Positions 1 to 7,222 of a stretch of 25,814 nt of DNA are shown here, piece after piece. Under the pieces are notes generated by a model. The model was not told the origin of the DNA. It made no database searches and saw nothing but the letters and a program-made list of their open reading frames with translations. Origin of the DNA: Caldisericum exile_A (GTDB lineage: Bacteria > Caldisericota > Caldisericia > Caldisericales > Caldisericaceae); the NCBI RefSeq assembly GCF_047785965.1, contig NZ_JBLOBF010000015.1, forward strand, positions 1 to 25,814, read 5' to 3'. The first letter of the stretch is position 1; every line of letters starts with the position of its first letter. Made by a program: the position numbers and the translations under genes.

Positions 1-161
1 TTTATCCCTCTAAAAAATGTTAGTACTTTTTTGAAAAAATTCCAAGTTTTTTGATTATATTTTTCTTCTTTATTGTTCGACATTACCTTAGATGATTCAG
101 ACATATTAATCTTTATAATTCTTTTTCTTCTCTTTGAATTTTTTCCAATTTTTTTCGCCAT
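1..161 (-). CDS. Unknown protein, N-terminal part, runs off the left edge
   Basis: A minus-strand frame opens with ATG at 161 and has no stop for 53 codons, reaching the window edge. It starts MAKKIGKNSKRRKRIIKI, then a Ser/Asn/Lys/Glu-rich stretch, then an aromatic segment (WNFFKKVLTFFRGI) that may begin a membrane helix. A basic cytoplasmic tail before a membrane segment occurs in many envelope proteins, but I recognise no family. The codons look coding (Lys AAA, Glu GAA), which favours this frame over the opposing ORF at 134-349. Only a weak GAG precedes the ATG, so the start is not certain. Confidence 0.5.
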   Translation of the reverse strand, partial: MAKKIGKNSKRRKRIIKINMSESSKVMSNNKEEKYNQKTWNFFKKVLTFFRGI

Positions 162-575
162 ATCATCTCAATATGATAGGGCTTTATCGCTTAACGGGTG
201 AAAGCACCATCTTTTTTTATTCTTCTGTAATTTCCTCTTTGCAATTCTATGTGCTCAAGTTACATATCAAAACTATGCTCTACCTAAGAAAAACACGCGA
301 AAAATTTGGAGAATTGCTCAGATTAGGATCGATAATATTACTAAAATAGATTCTCTTCCTTAAACTTGTCAAGAAGGAATTTAGAGAAACTTTCTTGTAT
401 TTAATGTAAAAAATATGAAATTTCTCAATTAAGGATTGTGATTAATTTTATCCCGAGCGATAACAAGATTAGATCAATTGATCTTATTGTAAGAGGTCTC
501 GTTCTTACAAATGAGCCTTGAAATGCAAAAAGGTCTTTGAATTTTTTTTGCACTCCTTGTTTTTTTAAAAAATGA
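162..575. other. Intergenic region with consecutive hairpins, no gene seen
   Basis: No convincing gene lies here. The plus-strand ORF at 134-349 is antisense to the edge gene and lacks coding character. Around 463-551 there are three adjacent dyads: an imperfect one at 463-490 with a perfect 14-bp palindrome AGATCAATTGATCT at 471-484; GTAAGA/TCTTAC at 489-508; and GCAAAAA/TTTTTGC at 525-551, which ends in a T-run. They lie just upstream of the promoter at 576-604. They could be an operator plus terminator, or a small RNA; neither is shown. Confidence 0.35.
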
Positions 576-604
576 TTGGACTTTATAGGTTCTTATGATA
601 AAAT
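576..604 (+). promoter_or_regulatory. Promoter of the transaldolase-transketolase operon
   Basis: TTGGAC (576-581), a 17-base spacer and TAAAAT (599-604). Transcription would start near 611, giving a leader of about 12 nt that begins with the Shine-Dalgarno AAGGAGGT (611-618) of the first gene. Close to sigma-70 consensus. Confidence 0.6.
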
Positions 605-622
605 AGTCTGAAGGAGGTAGAA

Positions 623-871
623 ATGTTTACAGATTATTTAAACACTTTAATGGGCATTAATCAGTTCTATCTTGTATTAATTATTCCTATAGCAATTCTT
701 ATGATTATTTTAATTTTTGCAATTCTTACAGCTGTTGTTGCTCATAAGAAAGGGCGAAATGCCTTTGGTTGGTTCATTCTTGGGCTCTTAACAGGACCTG
801 TGGGACTTGCAATTATTCTTGTTGCATTGCCAATTCATTATTACATAAAAAGTGGAGATGATGACCTATGA
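623..871 (+). CDS. Small two-helix membrane protein, unknown function
   Basis: An 82-residue protein with a strong Shine-Dalgarno (AAGGAGGT) four bases before ATG. It has a first hydrophobic helix at about residues 15-42 and a second at about 50-72, joined by a short basic loop (HKKGRNAFGW). The second helix carries the Gly/Pro pattern GLLTGPVGLAIIL. The order 'helix, basic loop with GRN, FGWFILGLLTGPVGL' resembles small uncharacterised membrane proteins of many bacteria; no catalytic motif is visible. Its stop overlaps the transaldolase start (ATGA, 868-871), so the two are translationally coupled and co-transcribed. Nothing in the sequence says why it travels with pentose phosphate genes. 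Confidence 0.75.
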   Translation: MFTDYLNTLMGINQFYLVLIIPIAILMIILIFAILTAVVAHKKGRNAFGWFILGLLTGPVGLAIILVALPIHYYIKSGDDDL

Positions 872-1689
872 AGATTTTTATTGATACAGCGGATATTGAA
901 GAAATTAGGACTGCGATTTCCTGGGGTATTGTTGATGGTGTAACAACAAATCCAACCTTGATTAAAAAGGCATTGCAAAAGTATCGTGGAAAAATTTCCT
1001 CTATGGAAGAATACATTAAAGAAATTTTGCGTACTGCAGGAAGACTTCGTCCCGTGAGTTTAGAAGTGATAAGCACTGATAAGGAGAAAATGGTAAAGGA
1101 AGCAACAATCCTCTATGAAAAATTTAATTACATTGCAAATAATGTTGTGGTTAAAATTCCCATAAATCCAAATCTTGGTGAAGGAAATGATTTTGACGGT
1201 GTGATGGCAGTAAAAGAATTAAAATCTTTAGGTATACCAACAAATGTTACGCTTGTTATGACTCCAGAACAGGCTGTCCTTGCGGCTAAAGTAGGTGCGG
1301 ATTATGTAAGTCCTTTTGTTGGGCGTGTCGATGATTATCTCCGTGCAAAAGTTGGAATTGAATTTAAAAAAGAGGACTATTTTCCCTCTGATGGAATGGA
1401 ATATGATGATGAATTAATTAATGATAACGGAATTGTAAGTGGAGTTCATATGCTTTCAATAATTAAAGAGATCTTTGCGAATTACAGATTTTCTACTAAA
1501 ATAATTGCAGCATCCGTAAGAAACGCAAGGCAAGTTAGAGAAATTTTAGAAATAGGATGTGATGTTGCAACAATTCCTTTCTACGTGCTTAAAGATATGA
1601 TCAAGCACACAAAAACTGAGGAAGGAATGATTAATTTTGTTAAAGATGTTGAGTTTGAATATAAAGAAATTTTTTGGAAAGGAGAGTAA
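868..1689 (+). CDS. tal: Transaldolase, TalC/fructose-6-phosphate aldolase-like family
   Basis: A 273-residue class I aldolase of the small transaldolase family, which moves a dihydroxyacetone unit between sugar phosphates in the non-oxidative pentose phosphate pathway. Visible family marks are the N-terminal MKIFIDTADIEEI, GIVDGVTTNPTLI (about 20-32), the Schiff-base lysine in NVVVKIPINP (Lys96), NVTLVMTPEQA and YVSPFVGRVDDY. Typical TalC proteins have about 215-220 residues; the additional length here lies mainly around 36-62 and after the VGRVDDY motif (about 155-185). It follows a small membrane protein by an ATGA overlap and is itself followed by transketolase, whose Shine-Dalgarno lies inside the last codons of this gene. 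True transaldolase is favoured over fructose-6-phosphate aldolase because of the transketolase partner; sequence alone does not decide. Confidence 0.88.
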   Translation: MKIFIDTADIEEIRTAISWGIVDGVTTNPTLIKKALQKYRGKISSMEEYIKEILRTAGRLRPVSLEVISTDKEKMVKEATILYEKFNYIANNVVVKIPINPNLGEGNDFDGVMAVKELKSLGIPTNVTLVMTPEQAVLAAKVGADYVSPFVGRVDDYLRAKVGIEFKKEDYFPSDGMEYDDELINDNGIVSGVHMLSIIKEIFANYRFSTKIIAASVRNARQVREILEIGCDVATIPFYVLKDMIKHTKTEEGMINFVKDVEFEYKEIFWKGE

Positions 1690-1691
1690 TT

Positions 1692-3998
1692 ATGGAAATA
1701 AACGAAAAAGATCTTAAACATCTTGAGAAAGTTGGCGATGTTGTAGACACGCTAATCGATCTTATGCTTAACTACAGGCAAAGTGGACATCCAGGTGGGT
1801 CACGCTCGAAAATGCATATGTTTGTTACATTAATGCTTTCAGGCTTTTTGCACTACGACATTAGATACCCCGAAAAGAGATTTGGGGATAGGTTTATTTT
1901 AGGCGCAGGACACACTATTCCACTTGTCTATGCAACTCTTGCTGTTTTAAATGGTGCTCTTCAAAAGAAGTATGAGGAAACTCATGACGAAAAGTTCAAA
2001 TTGAGAAGAGAATTTGCGCTTCTTCCTGAGGACTTACTTGGTTTTAGAAGAAACAAAGGTCTTTCAGGCCATGCAGAGTTTGAAGGTAAAACTCTTTTCC
2101 TCAAGTTCAATACAGGTCCATCAGGGCATGGAATCACTGCCGCAGCAGGTGAGGCAGTTGCTCTTAAAAGGGCAGGGCTTGATAAGGTTAAAGTTGTAGT
2201 TATTGAGGGTGATGCTGGTCTTACACCAGGTGGATTCCATGAAACTGTAAATTCTGCCTGGGGATTAGGGCTTGATAATCTTTTCTTCCTCATTGATTGG
2301 AATAACTATGGTATTGATGACCATCCCGTATCTGAAACAGTGTATGGTACACCAAAGGATTGGTTTGGATGCCACGGTTGGCGTGTCATTGGCACCGAAA
2401 ATGGAAATGACTTTAGAGAAGTTTTAAAGACAGAGGCTGAACTCTTTGATGAGAAGAACATTCATCCAAATGTTCCTAATGCTGCATACTTTAAGACAAG
2501 AAAAGGTAGAGGGTATCTAAAATATGACAATGCCTCCCATGGTGCACCCCACAAAATGAACTCAGAGCTTTTCTGGGAAACAAAGAAGGAATTCCAAGAT
2601 AAATACGGTGTTAAATTCGTAGGTTTTGGTGAACCAGCTCCAAAAACAGAAGAAGAAATTTATAAACAATTCAAGGATAATATTGATGTTGCAATGAGCG
2701 TTGTTTATAACGATAGAGAACTTCTTGATTTCATTGCAAATAGACTTATAGAGATTGCAGGAACTGTACCTGAAGATGTTCCCACGTTTGAACTTAAAGG
2801 GGAAAATCCAATAAAAGATAAGGCGCTCTATGATTACAAAAATTACCCTAAGGATCTTTATTTTGCACCTGGTACTCATGCTGCAAATAGGGAAGCATTT
2901 TCAAAATGGGGTTCATGGATTAATGCATATGTTGGGAAAAAATATGGAAGACCTCTATTTATAGCAATGTCAGCAGATCTTGCAGATTCAACACAGATTT
3001 CAGGTTTTGCAAAACCTTATGGAGATTTTCCAGGCTTTGGCTGGTATGATAAAGTACACAACAAGAAAGGAGTTCTTCTCCCTCAAGAGATTACTGAGTT
3101 TGTAAATTCTGGTATTTCTGTTGGTATTGCTTCAGTGAACTTTGCAGAAGATCCATTTAATGAGTTTAAAGGATTTTACACAGCTTCATCAACCTATGGT
3201 TCCTTTGCTTACCTTAAATATGGTATGATGAGACTGTTTTCTCAAATGGCACAAGACTGTCAACTTAAAGTTGGAAAAACAATCTGGGTTATGGGGCATT
3301 CAGGACCTGAAACGGCTGATGATTCAAGAACTCATTTTGGAATATTTGCGCCTGGTGTAAGAGATCTATTTCCACAGGGACACATTATAGACCTTGTTCC
3401 ATTTGAGGCAAATGAAGTGCCTGTTCTTTTGGGAAGAGCGCTTGAACTTGAAACACCAATCATAGCACTTGTTTTGACAAGACCCGCTATTCCTATACCA
3501 GATAGAGAAGCTTTAGGACTTGCTTCATATTTTGAAGCAGTGCATGGTGCATATATACTAAAAGACTTCGATCCTAATTTAGAACCAATGGGTACAGTTA
3601 TTGTACAGGGAACAAGTTCAACGTTGTCTGTCATAAAAGTGATACCTCAACTTAAAGAGGCCAAACTTAATGTGAGAATTGTTTCTGCACCAAGTTATGA
3701 ACTATTTAGAAGAGAACCACAGGAATATAAAGATAAAGTACTACCTTGGAAACTCTTCCATGATGCAATGGTTATCACAAATGAATCAATTAAGCTTATG
3801 CATCACTGGATTGCAAACCCAGTTGTTAAAGAATATTCACTGTCTTCTGATTGGGACAATAGATGGAGAACAGGTGGCACAGTTGATGAAGTAGTTGAAG
3901 AAGCTCACCTTGATCCGAAACACGTATTTGAAGGTATTGAAAGATTTGTAAAAGACCGAGAAAAGAGACTTTCAAGAATTGCAGAGATAGTTAAATAG
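1692..3998 (+). CDS. tkt: Transketolase (thiamine diphosphate enzyme)
   Basis: A 768-residue full-length transketolase-type enzyme of the non-oxidative pentose phosphate pathway. The thiamine-diphosphate domain has SGHPGGS (31-37), GAGHTIPLVYA (71-81), TGPSGHGITAAAGEA (141-155) and the cofactor/metal motif GDAGLTPGGFHE (173-184), followed 30 residues after GD by the WNN asparagines (204-205). The second and third domains follow with no break (MGHSGPETADDSRTHFG, FEANEVPVLL). The usual GDG is GDA here. The reading frame extends to a TTG at 1674, but the AAGGAGAG at about 1678-1685 is a well-spaced Shine-Dalgarno for ATG 1692, which I prefer. The gene begins 2 nt after the transaldolase stop. 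Somewhat longer than classical transketolases (about 620-680), probably through extra segments at about 90-115 and 260-400. A distant family member with another ketol substrate cannot be excluded. Confidence 0.87.
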   Translation: MEINEKDLKHLEKVGDVVDTLIDLMLNYRQSGHPGGSRSKMHMFVTLMLSGFLHYDIRYPEKRFGDRFILGAGHTIPLVYATLAVLNGALQKKYEETHDEKFKLRREFALLPEDLLGFRRNKGLSGHAEFEGKTLFLKFNTGPSGHGITAAAGEAVALKRAGLDKVKVVVIEGDAGLTPGGFHETVNSAWGLGLDNLFFLIDWNNYGIDDHPVSETVYGTPKDWFGCHGWRVIGTENGNDFREVLKTEAELFDEKNIHPNVPNAAYFKTRKGRGYLKYDNASHGAPHKMNSELFWETKKEFQDKYGVKFVGFGEPAPKTEEEIYKQFKDNIDVAMSVVYNDRELLDFIANRLIEIAGTVPEDVPTFELKGENPIKDKALYDYKNYPKDLYFAPGTHAANREAFSKWGSWINAYVGKKYGRPLFIAMSADLADSTQISGFAKPYGDFPGFGWYDKVHNKKGVLLPQEITEFVNSGISVGIASVNFAEDPFNEFKGFYTASSTYGSFAYLKYGMMRLFSQMAQDCQLKVGKTIWVMGHSGPETADDSRTHFGIFAPGVRDLFPQGHIIDLVPFEANEVPVLLGRALELETPIIALVLTRPAIPIPDREALGLASYFEAVHGAYILKDFDPNLEPMGTVIVQGTSSTLSVIKVIPQLKEAKLNVRIVSAPSYELFRREPQEYKDKVLPWKLFHDAMVITNESIKLMHHWIANPVVKEYSLSSDWDNRWRTGGTVDEVVEEAHLDPKHVFEGIERFVKDREKRLSRIAEIVK

Positions 3999-4012
3999 GG
4001 TTTTATTACTTT

Positions 4013-4050
4013 GCCCGGGGATTCGGAATATGAGTCTCCGGGCTTTTTTA
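4013..4050 (+). terminator. Intrinsic terminator after transketolase
   Basis: GCCCGGGGA (4013-4021) pairs with TCTCCGGGC (4035-4043), nine base pairs with one G-U, followed directly by TTTTTT. It lies 14 nt past the transketolase stop and ends the operon. Confidence 0.88.
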
Positions 4051-4055
4051 TTTCT

Positions 4056-4083
4056 TTGTTATTTTATGTAATCGTGCTAAAAT
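4056..4083 (+). promoter_or_regulatory. Promoter directly before the hemolysin III family gene
   Basis: TTGTTA (4056-4061), a 16-base spacer and TAAAAT (4078-4083). The ATG at 4090 begins six bases after the -10 box, so transcription would start at or next to the start codon. There is no Shine-Dalgarno. This predicts a leaderless mRNA. Confidence 0.6.
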
Positions 4084-4089
4084 CAATTC

Positions 4090-4740
4090 ATGAAAATCAA
4101 AGAAAAGCCTCTTTATAAAAAAGAAGAAATAGGAAATAGCATTTCACATGGTGTTGGCGTTGCTCTAAGTATTGCAGGTCTTGTTTTGCTTATTATAAAA
4201 GGGGTGGGATCACATAATTCAATAAAATTTTTTGCGTATTTAATTTTTGGAATAACTTTGACACTTCTGTATACGGCATCTACTCTTTACCATGCACTTT
4301 ACATAAATGTGAAAAGTGATAGAATAAAGCGAATTTTGAGGCTTTTAGACCACTCGGCAATTTATCTTCTTATTGCAGGCACTTATACTCCGTTTTCTCT
4401 TATTGGAATTGGGGGGACATTGGGCAGAAATATCTTTATTATCGTTTGGGTGCTTGCAATAACTGGTGTTGTTTTAAAAGCATTTTTTGTTGGAAAATTC
4501 CCTGTGCTTTTTACTACGACATACCTTGTGATGGGTTATCTTATAATTTTTTCTTGGAAGGCACTTGTTGCAAGTATTCCTAAAGGTGCATTAATTCTTC
4601 TTATTGCAGGAGGATTAACCTATACGCTTGGTGTGTTTTTCTATGCCTTTCAAAGGTATCAATATAATCACTTTATTTGGCACTTTTTTGTCCTTGCGGG
4701 AAGCATCCTTCACTATCTTGCGGTTTTACTCTATCTTTAG
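4090..4740 (+). CDS. Hemolysin III / PAQR family integral membrane protein
   Basis: A 216-residue protein with seven predicted membrane helices. It carries the family signatures: EEIGNSISHGVGVALS near the N-terminus, TASTLYHAL at the end of helix 2, LDHSAIYLLIAGTYTPF in helix 3, and a C-terminal IWHFFVLAGSILHYLAVL. The conserved Ser/His/Asp/His residues of these motifs are thought in the PAQR superfamily to bind a metal and support a lipid hydrolase activity; 'hemolysin' is a historical name and haemolytic activity should not be assumed. It is a single-gene unit between the transketolase terminator and the methyltransferase promoter, apparently from a leaderless transcript. Confidence 0.88.
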   Translation: MKIKEKPLYKKEEIGNSISHGVGVALSIAGLVLLIIKGVGSHNSIKFFAYLIFGITLTLLYTASTLYHALYINVKSDRIKRILRLLDHSAIYLLIAGTYTPFSLIGIGGTLGRNIFIIVWVLAITGVVLKAFFVGKFPVLFTTTYLVMGYLIIFSWKALVASIPKGALILLIAGGLTYTLGVFFYAFQRYQYNHFIWHFFVLAGSILHYLAVLLYL

Positions 4741-4779
4741 GGTGCATTTTATAACTATCTTTTGTGTAATAATAAGATA

Positions 4780-4808
4780 TTGACTTTTATTTCTTATTTG
4801 AGTAGTAT
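4780..4808 (+). promoter_or_regulatory. Promoter of the methyltransferase gene
   Basis: TTGACT (4780-4785), a 17-base spacer and TAGTAT (4803-4808). The expected start near 4815 leaves about 3 nt before ATG 4818, again without a Shine-Dalgarno, so the transcript would be almost leaderless. Confidence 0.55.
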
Positions 4809-4817
4809 TTATTCACG

Positions 4818-5426
4818 ATGGATAAAATTCATTATTATGATGGTGAAATCTATAGAAAGATTATTGACCCAAACTTAAAGGGTTTAAGAGGCCAAATCCT
4901 TGATGAAATTAAAAACTGCAACAAACTTATCGACATAGGCTGTGGAACAGGCGCACTTGTAATTGAAGCGAGTTTGGTGTGCAAAAATGCAATCGGCATA
5001 GACCTCTCTTCAAAGATGATTGAAGTTGCCTTAAAAACAAAAACCAAGATGAAACTTGGAAATGTGAATTTTTTTCATGGTGGAATAGAAGTTCTAAGAA
5101 TTTTTAAAGATAAAGAATTTGACTTTGCAACATTTTCAATGTCGATTCATGAGATGGATGAAAAAGAACGGATTTTACTTCTAAATGAAGCATTAAGAGT
5201 TGCAAAAGAAGTTATCGTTGCAGATTATTTAATACCAGCGGAGACATTTCCTTCGGATTTAGGTGTTATTTTTGTCGAGTTTATTGCAGGTTTAAATCAC
5301 TTTAAAAACTACATTAATTTTAGATGGCATGGCGGTGTAGAATATCTTATTGAACAAACAAATGCAAGAGTTATTGCCCGAAAGACATATTCTACAATTT
5401 TCGAAGTAGTTCGTCTTTCAAAATGA
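4818..5426 (+). CDS. Class I SAM-dependent methyltransferase
   Basis: A 202-residue Rossmann-fold methyltransferase. Motif I, which holds S-adenosylmethionine, is LIDIGCGTGAL at about residues 37-47. The acidic end of strand 2 is GIDLSSKMIEVA at about 60-71, and the post-motif region is DFATFSMSIHEMDEKER at about 97-113, followed by the helix/strand LLNEALRVAKEVIVADYLIP. The arrangement is that of the small-molecule UbiE/type-11 group, and the substrate cannot be read from the sequence. The C-terminal part (HFKNYINFRWHGGVEYLI) probably forms the substrate lid. It stands alone with its own promoter and is followed by a decayed gene on the other strand. Confidence 0.85.
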   Translation: MDKIHYYDGEIYRKIIDPNLKGLRGQILDEIKNCNKLIDIGCGTGALVIEASLVCKNAIGIDLSSKMIEVALKTKTKMKLGNVNFFHGGIEVLRIFKDKEFDFATFSMSIHEMDEKERILLLNEALRVAKEVIVADYLIPAETFPSDLGVIFVEFIAGLNHFKNYINFRWHGGVEYLIEQTNARVIARKTYSTIFEVVRLSK

Positions 5427-5429
5427 CAA

Positions 5430-5690
5430 TTATTTTCTATATTTTCCTACTTTCTCTTCAATTGTAACTTCATCTTTCTTATTGTCGATCTTTATAATTG
5501 TAAAAACTCTTCGTAAGCCTTTATCCATTGTAATGTTAAACACATTTTGATCCCTTCAAACAGTACATAGAGATTTACTTCAATTGTGGTGCTATTTGCA
5601 GAAACTTCGTATTTTAAGCCTGAAGTAATTATAACTTTTACTGCTTTATCATCTTTTTCATAAATTTTGTTTTGAGAAACCGCTCAAATT
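5430..5690 (-). pseudogene. Frameshifted remnant of an unknown protein gene
   Basis: Read on the minus strand, about 5690 to 5575 encodes an open stretch including IYEKDDKAVKVIITSGLKYE and a beta-rich continuation to LYVLFEG. Around 5555 the sense moves to the next frame, which continues NVFNITMDKGLRRVFTIIKI and ends EEKVGKYRK with TAA at 5430-5432. The upstream side is cut by an in-frame TGA near 5685. Composition fits a secreted beta-rich domain, but I cannot name the family. The gap between methyltransferase and NfeD therefore holds the C-terminal tail of a broken gene and no intact one. Confidence 0.55.
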
Positions 5691-5724
5691 ACCGCAAATT
5701 CTCAATTACCACACAGACTTTCTA

Positions 5725-5754
5725 GCTAAATAGGGGCTTTCGCCCCTATTTAGC
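5725..5754 (-). terminator. Perfect hairpin at the end of the NfeD-stomatin operon
   Basis: GCTAAATAGGGGC (5725-5737) and its exact reverse complement (5742-5754) form a 13-bp stem with a 4-nt loop. On the minus strand the loop is GAAA, a stable GNRA tetraloop. The NfeD stop codon (5746-5748) lies within the stem. No T-run follows on the minus strand, while a CTCTTTT follows on the plus strand, so it may act in both directions or protect the 3' end. Confidence 0.6.
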
Positions 5755-6192
5755 CTCTTTTACTATGAGCTTTACTCCTTCTACTCCAGTTACGACTACC
5801 TTTTTCCCTTTTTCAATAACACTTCCATCTTCGCTTATTGCTGTCCAATATCGACCTTCAACAAGTACTTCTCCGCTATAACTTATGTCTTTTACATCTT
5901 TAGTTACTACTCCTATTTTACCTATAATCATATCAATATTTGTTTTATAGTTGTATCCTATTATTTTGAGTTTCTTTTTAAGTAAGAATTCAGAGGAAAG
6001 GATAAGAGCTAAAGAGGAAGCAATAAATACGACAATCTGTGCGGTGATTCCAAAGTCAAGGAGATTAAAGATAAGAGAAATTATTGCAGCAACACTGAAC
6101 CAGATTGAAAAGAATGTTAAAGTATTTATTTCAATGATTGCGGATAATGCCGCAACTATAATCCAAAAAATAGTTAAATTTAACTTGCTCAT
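5746..6192 (-). CDS. NfeD family membrane protein
   Basis: A 148-residue short-form NfeD protein. The N-terminal half holds three or four hydrophobic helices (about 7-27, 30-48 and 50-72). The C-terminal half (about 85-148) is the soluble NfeD OB-fold: GKIGVVTKDV, GEVLVEGRYWTAIS, IEKGKKVVVTGVEGVKLIV. These proteins act with SPFH/stomatin partners in membrane microdomains, and the gene directly follows such a partner with 21 nt between them, the classical pairing. This is the short type lacking the ClpP-like serine protease domain. Biochemical function is not established for this class. Confidence 0.88.
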   Translation of the reverse strand: MSKLNLTIFWIIVAALSAIIEINTLTFFSIWFSVAAIISLIFNLLDFGITAQIVVFIASSLALILSSEFLLKKKLKIIGYNYKTNIDMIIGKIGVVTKDVKDISYSGEVLVEGRYWTAISEDGSVIEKGKKVVVTGVEGVKLIVKEAK

Positions 6193-6213
6193 ACGTGCCT
6201 TCTTTTAGGCTTA

Positions 6214-7143
6214 TTACTTTTCATTTTCGCCTTTTTCTTCCTCTTTTGAGAAGATTTCTTTTATTGTGCCAAGCGAACCTAATAGTACTGAAGACTCATA
6301 AGGGAGGAATATCTTTGTTGCCTTTCCCTCTGCAATTTTGTTTAATGTTTCAAGGTAGTTAATAGCGATAATGTCTTTTGTGGGATTCCCTTTGTGAATT
6401 CCTTGGAAGTATACTTCTGCTGCATCACCTTTTGCTTTTGCAACAGTTAAAAGTGCTTGTGCTTCACCCTCTGCTCTTAAAATCTGCGCCTGCCTTTCAC
6501 CTTCTGCAGTTAAGATCTTTGCCTGCCTTTCACCCTCAGCCTTAAGAATTGCTGCTTGTTTTATGCCTTCTGCTTCAAGTATTGTTGCACGTTTATCACG
6601 TTCTGCCTTCATCTGCTTAGTCATTGCTTCTTGAATTTCTGGGGGCGGCATAATTGTCTTAATTTCAACTCTTGTAACTTTTATGCCCCATGGGTCTGTT
6701 GCAACATCGAGGTCTTGCCTTAAGGTTTCATTAATTTTTTCTCTTGAAGTAAGCAATTCATCAAGCGTTAAGTTTCCGCAAACATTTCTTATTGCAGTTT
6801 GTGTAAGTTTTAAAATCGCTTGGTCTACATCTTGAACTTCATAGACAACTTTTACAGGATCTGTTACCATATAGTACATAACGTTGTCAATTTTCACAAC
6901 AACATTGTCCTTTGTGATTATCTCTTGTGGAGGATAGTCCCATACCTGTTCCCTTAGATCAACAATTTTTCTTACGCTTTCAATAAAGGGAATGAGAACA
7001 TGCAAGCCAGGTTTAAGGGTTCTTGAATATTGGCCAAGCCTTTCAACAACAGCGGCTGTTGCCTGTCGCACGACGATTACACTTCGGAGAGCAATCGCAA
7101 TGACGACAAGAATAAGGACTAAATAAAGAATTAGTTGTAACAT
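6214..7143 (-). CDS. SPFH/stomatin-prohibitin family protein (QmcA-like)
   Basis: A 309-residue protein with one N-terminal membrane helix (LQLILYLVLILVVIAIALRS). The SPFH/band-7 domain follows (RLGQYSRTLKPGLHVLIPFI, VDLREQVWDYPPQEIITKDN, TAIRNVCGNLTLDELLTSRE, GIKVTRVEIKTIMPPPEIQ). Next comes a long Ala/Glu-rich coiled coil with recurring 'ILKAEGERQA' units (about 185-245), and then the family's typical C-terminus (YLETLNKIAEGKATKIFLPYE). Such proteins form ring-like scaffolds on the inner face of the membrane and organise microdomains and proteases. A clear Shine-Dalgarno (TAGGAGGTGAT) precedes ATG 7143. It forms an operon with NfeD. Confidence 0.92.
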   Translation of the reverse strand: MLQLILYLVLILVVIAIALRSVIVVRQATAAVVERLGQYSRTLKPGLHVLIPFIESVRKIVDLREQVWDYPPQEIITKDNVVVKIDNVMYYMVTDPVKVVYEVQDVDQAILKLTQTAIRNVCGNLTLDELLTSREKINETLRQDLDVATDPWGIKVTRVEIKTIMPPPEIQEAMTKQMKAERDKRATILEAEGIKQAAILKAEGERQAKILTAEGERQAQILRAEGEAQALLTVAKAKGDAAEVYFQGIHKGNPTKDIIAINYLETLNKIAEGKATKIFLPYESSVLLGSLGTIKEIFSKEEEKGENEK

Positions 7144-7168
7144 TTATCACCTCCTATTTTATCAATAC

Positions 7169-7196
7169 ATTTTATCACTTTTTAGATCATTAACAA
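7169..7196 (-). promoter_or_regulatory. Promoter of the stomatin-NfeD operon
   Basis: On the minus strand TTGTTA (7196-7191), a 16-base spacer and TAAAAT (7174-7169): the same hexamers and spacing as the promoter at 4056-4083. The start would be near 7162, leaving about 19 nt with a Shine-Dalgarno. Its -35 box overlaps that of the divergent sdaAB promoter. Confidence 0.5.
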
Positions 7197-7216
7197 AATA
7201 TAAATTGAAGTATAAT
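7190..7216 (+). promoter_or_regulatory. Promoter of sdaAB-sdaAA
   Basis: A perfect TATAAT (7211-7216) lies seven bases before ATG 7223. TTAACA (7190-7195), with a short 15-base spacer, is the best -35 candidate. The predicted transcript starts at or beside the ATG and has no Shine-Dalgarno. The -10 is firm, the -35 less so. Confidence 0.5.
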
Positions 7217-7222
7217 TACTAT

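Noticed and set aside
134..349. Plus-strand ORF of 71 codons
   Set aside because: No Shine-Dalgarno, unusual composition, and it overlaps a more convincing minus-strand gene start at 161.
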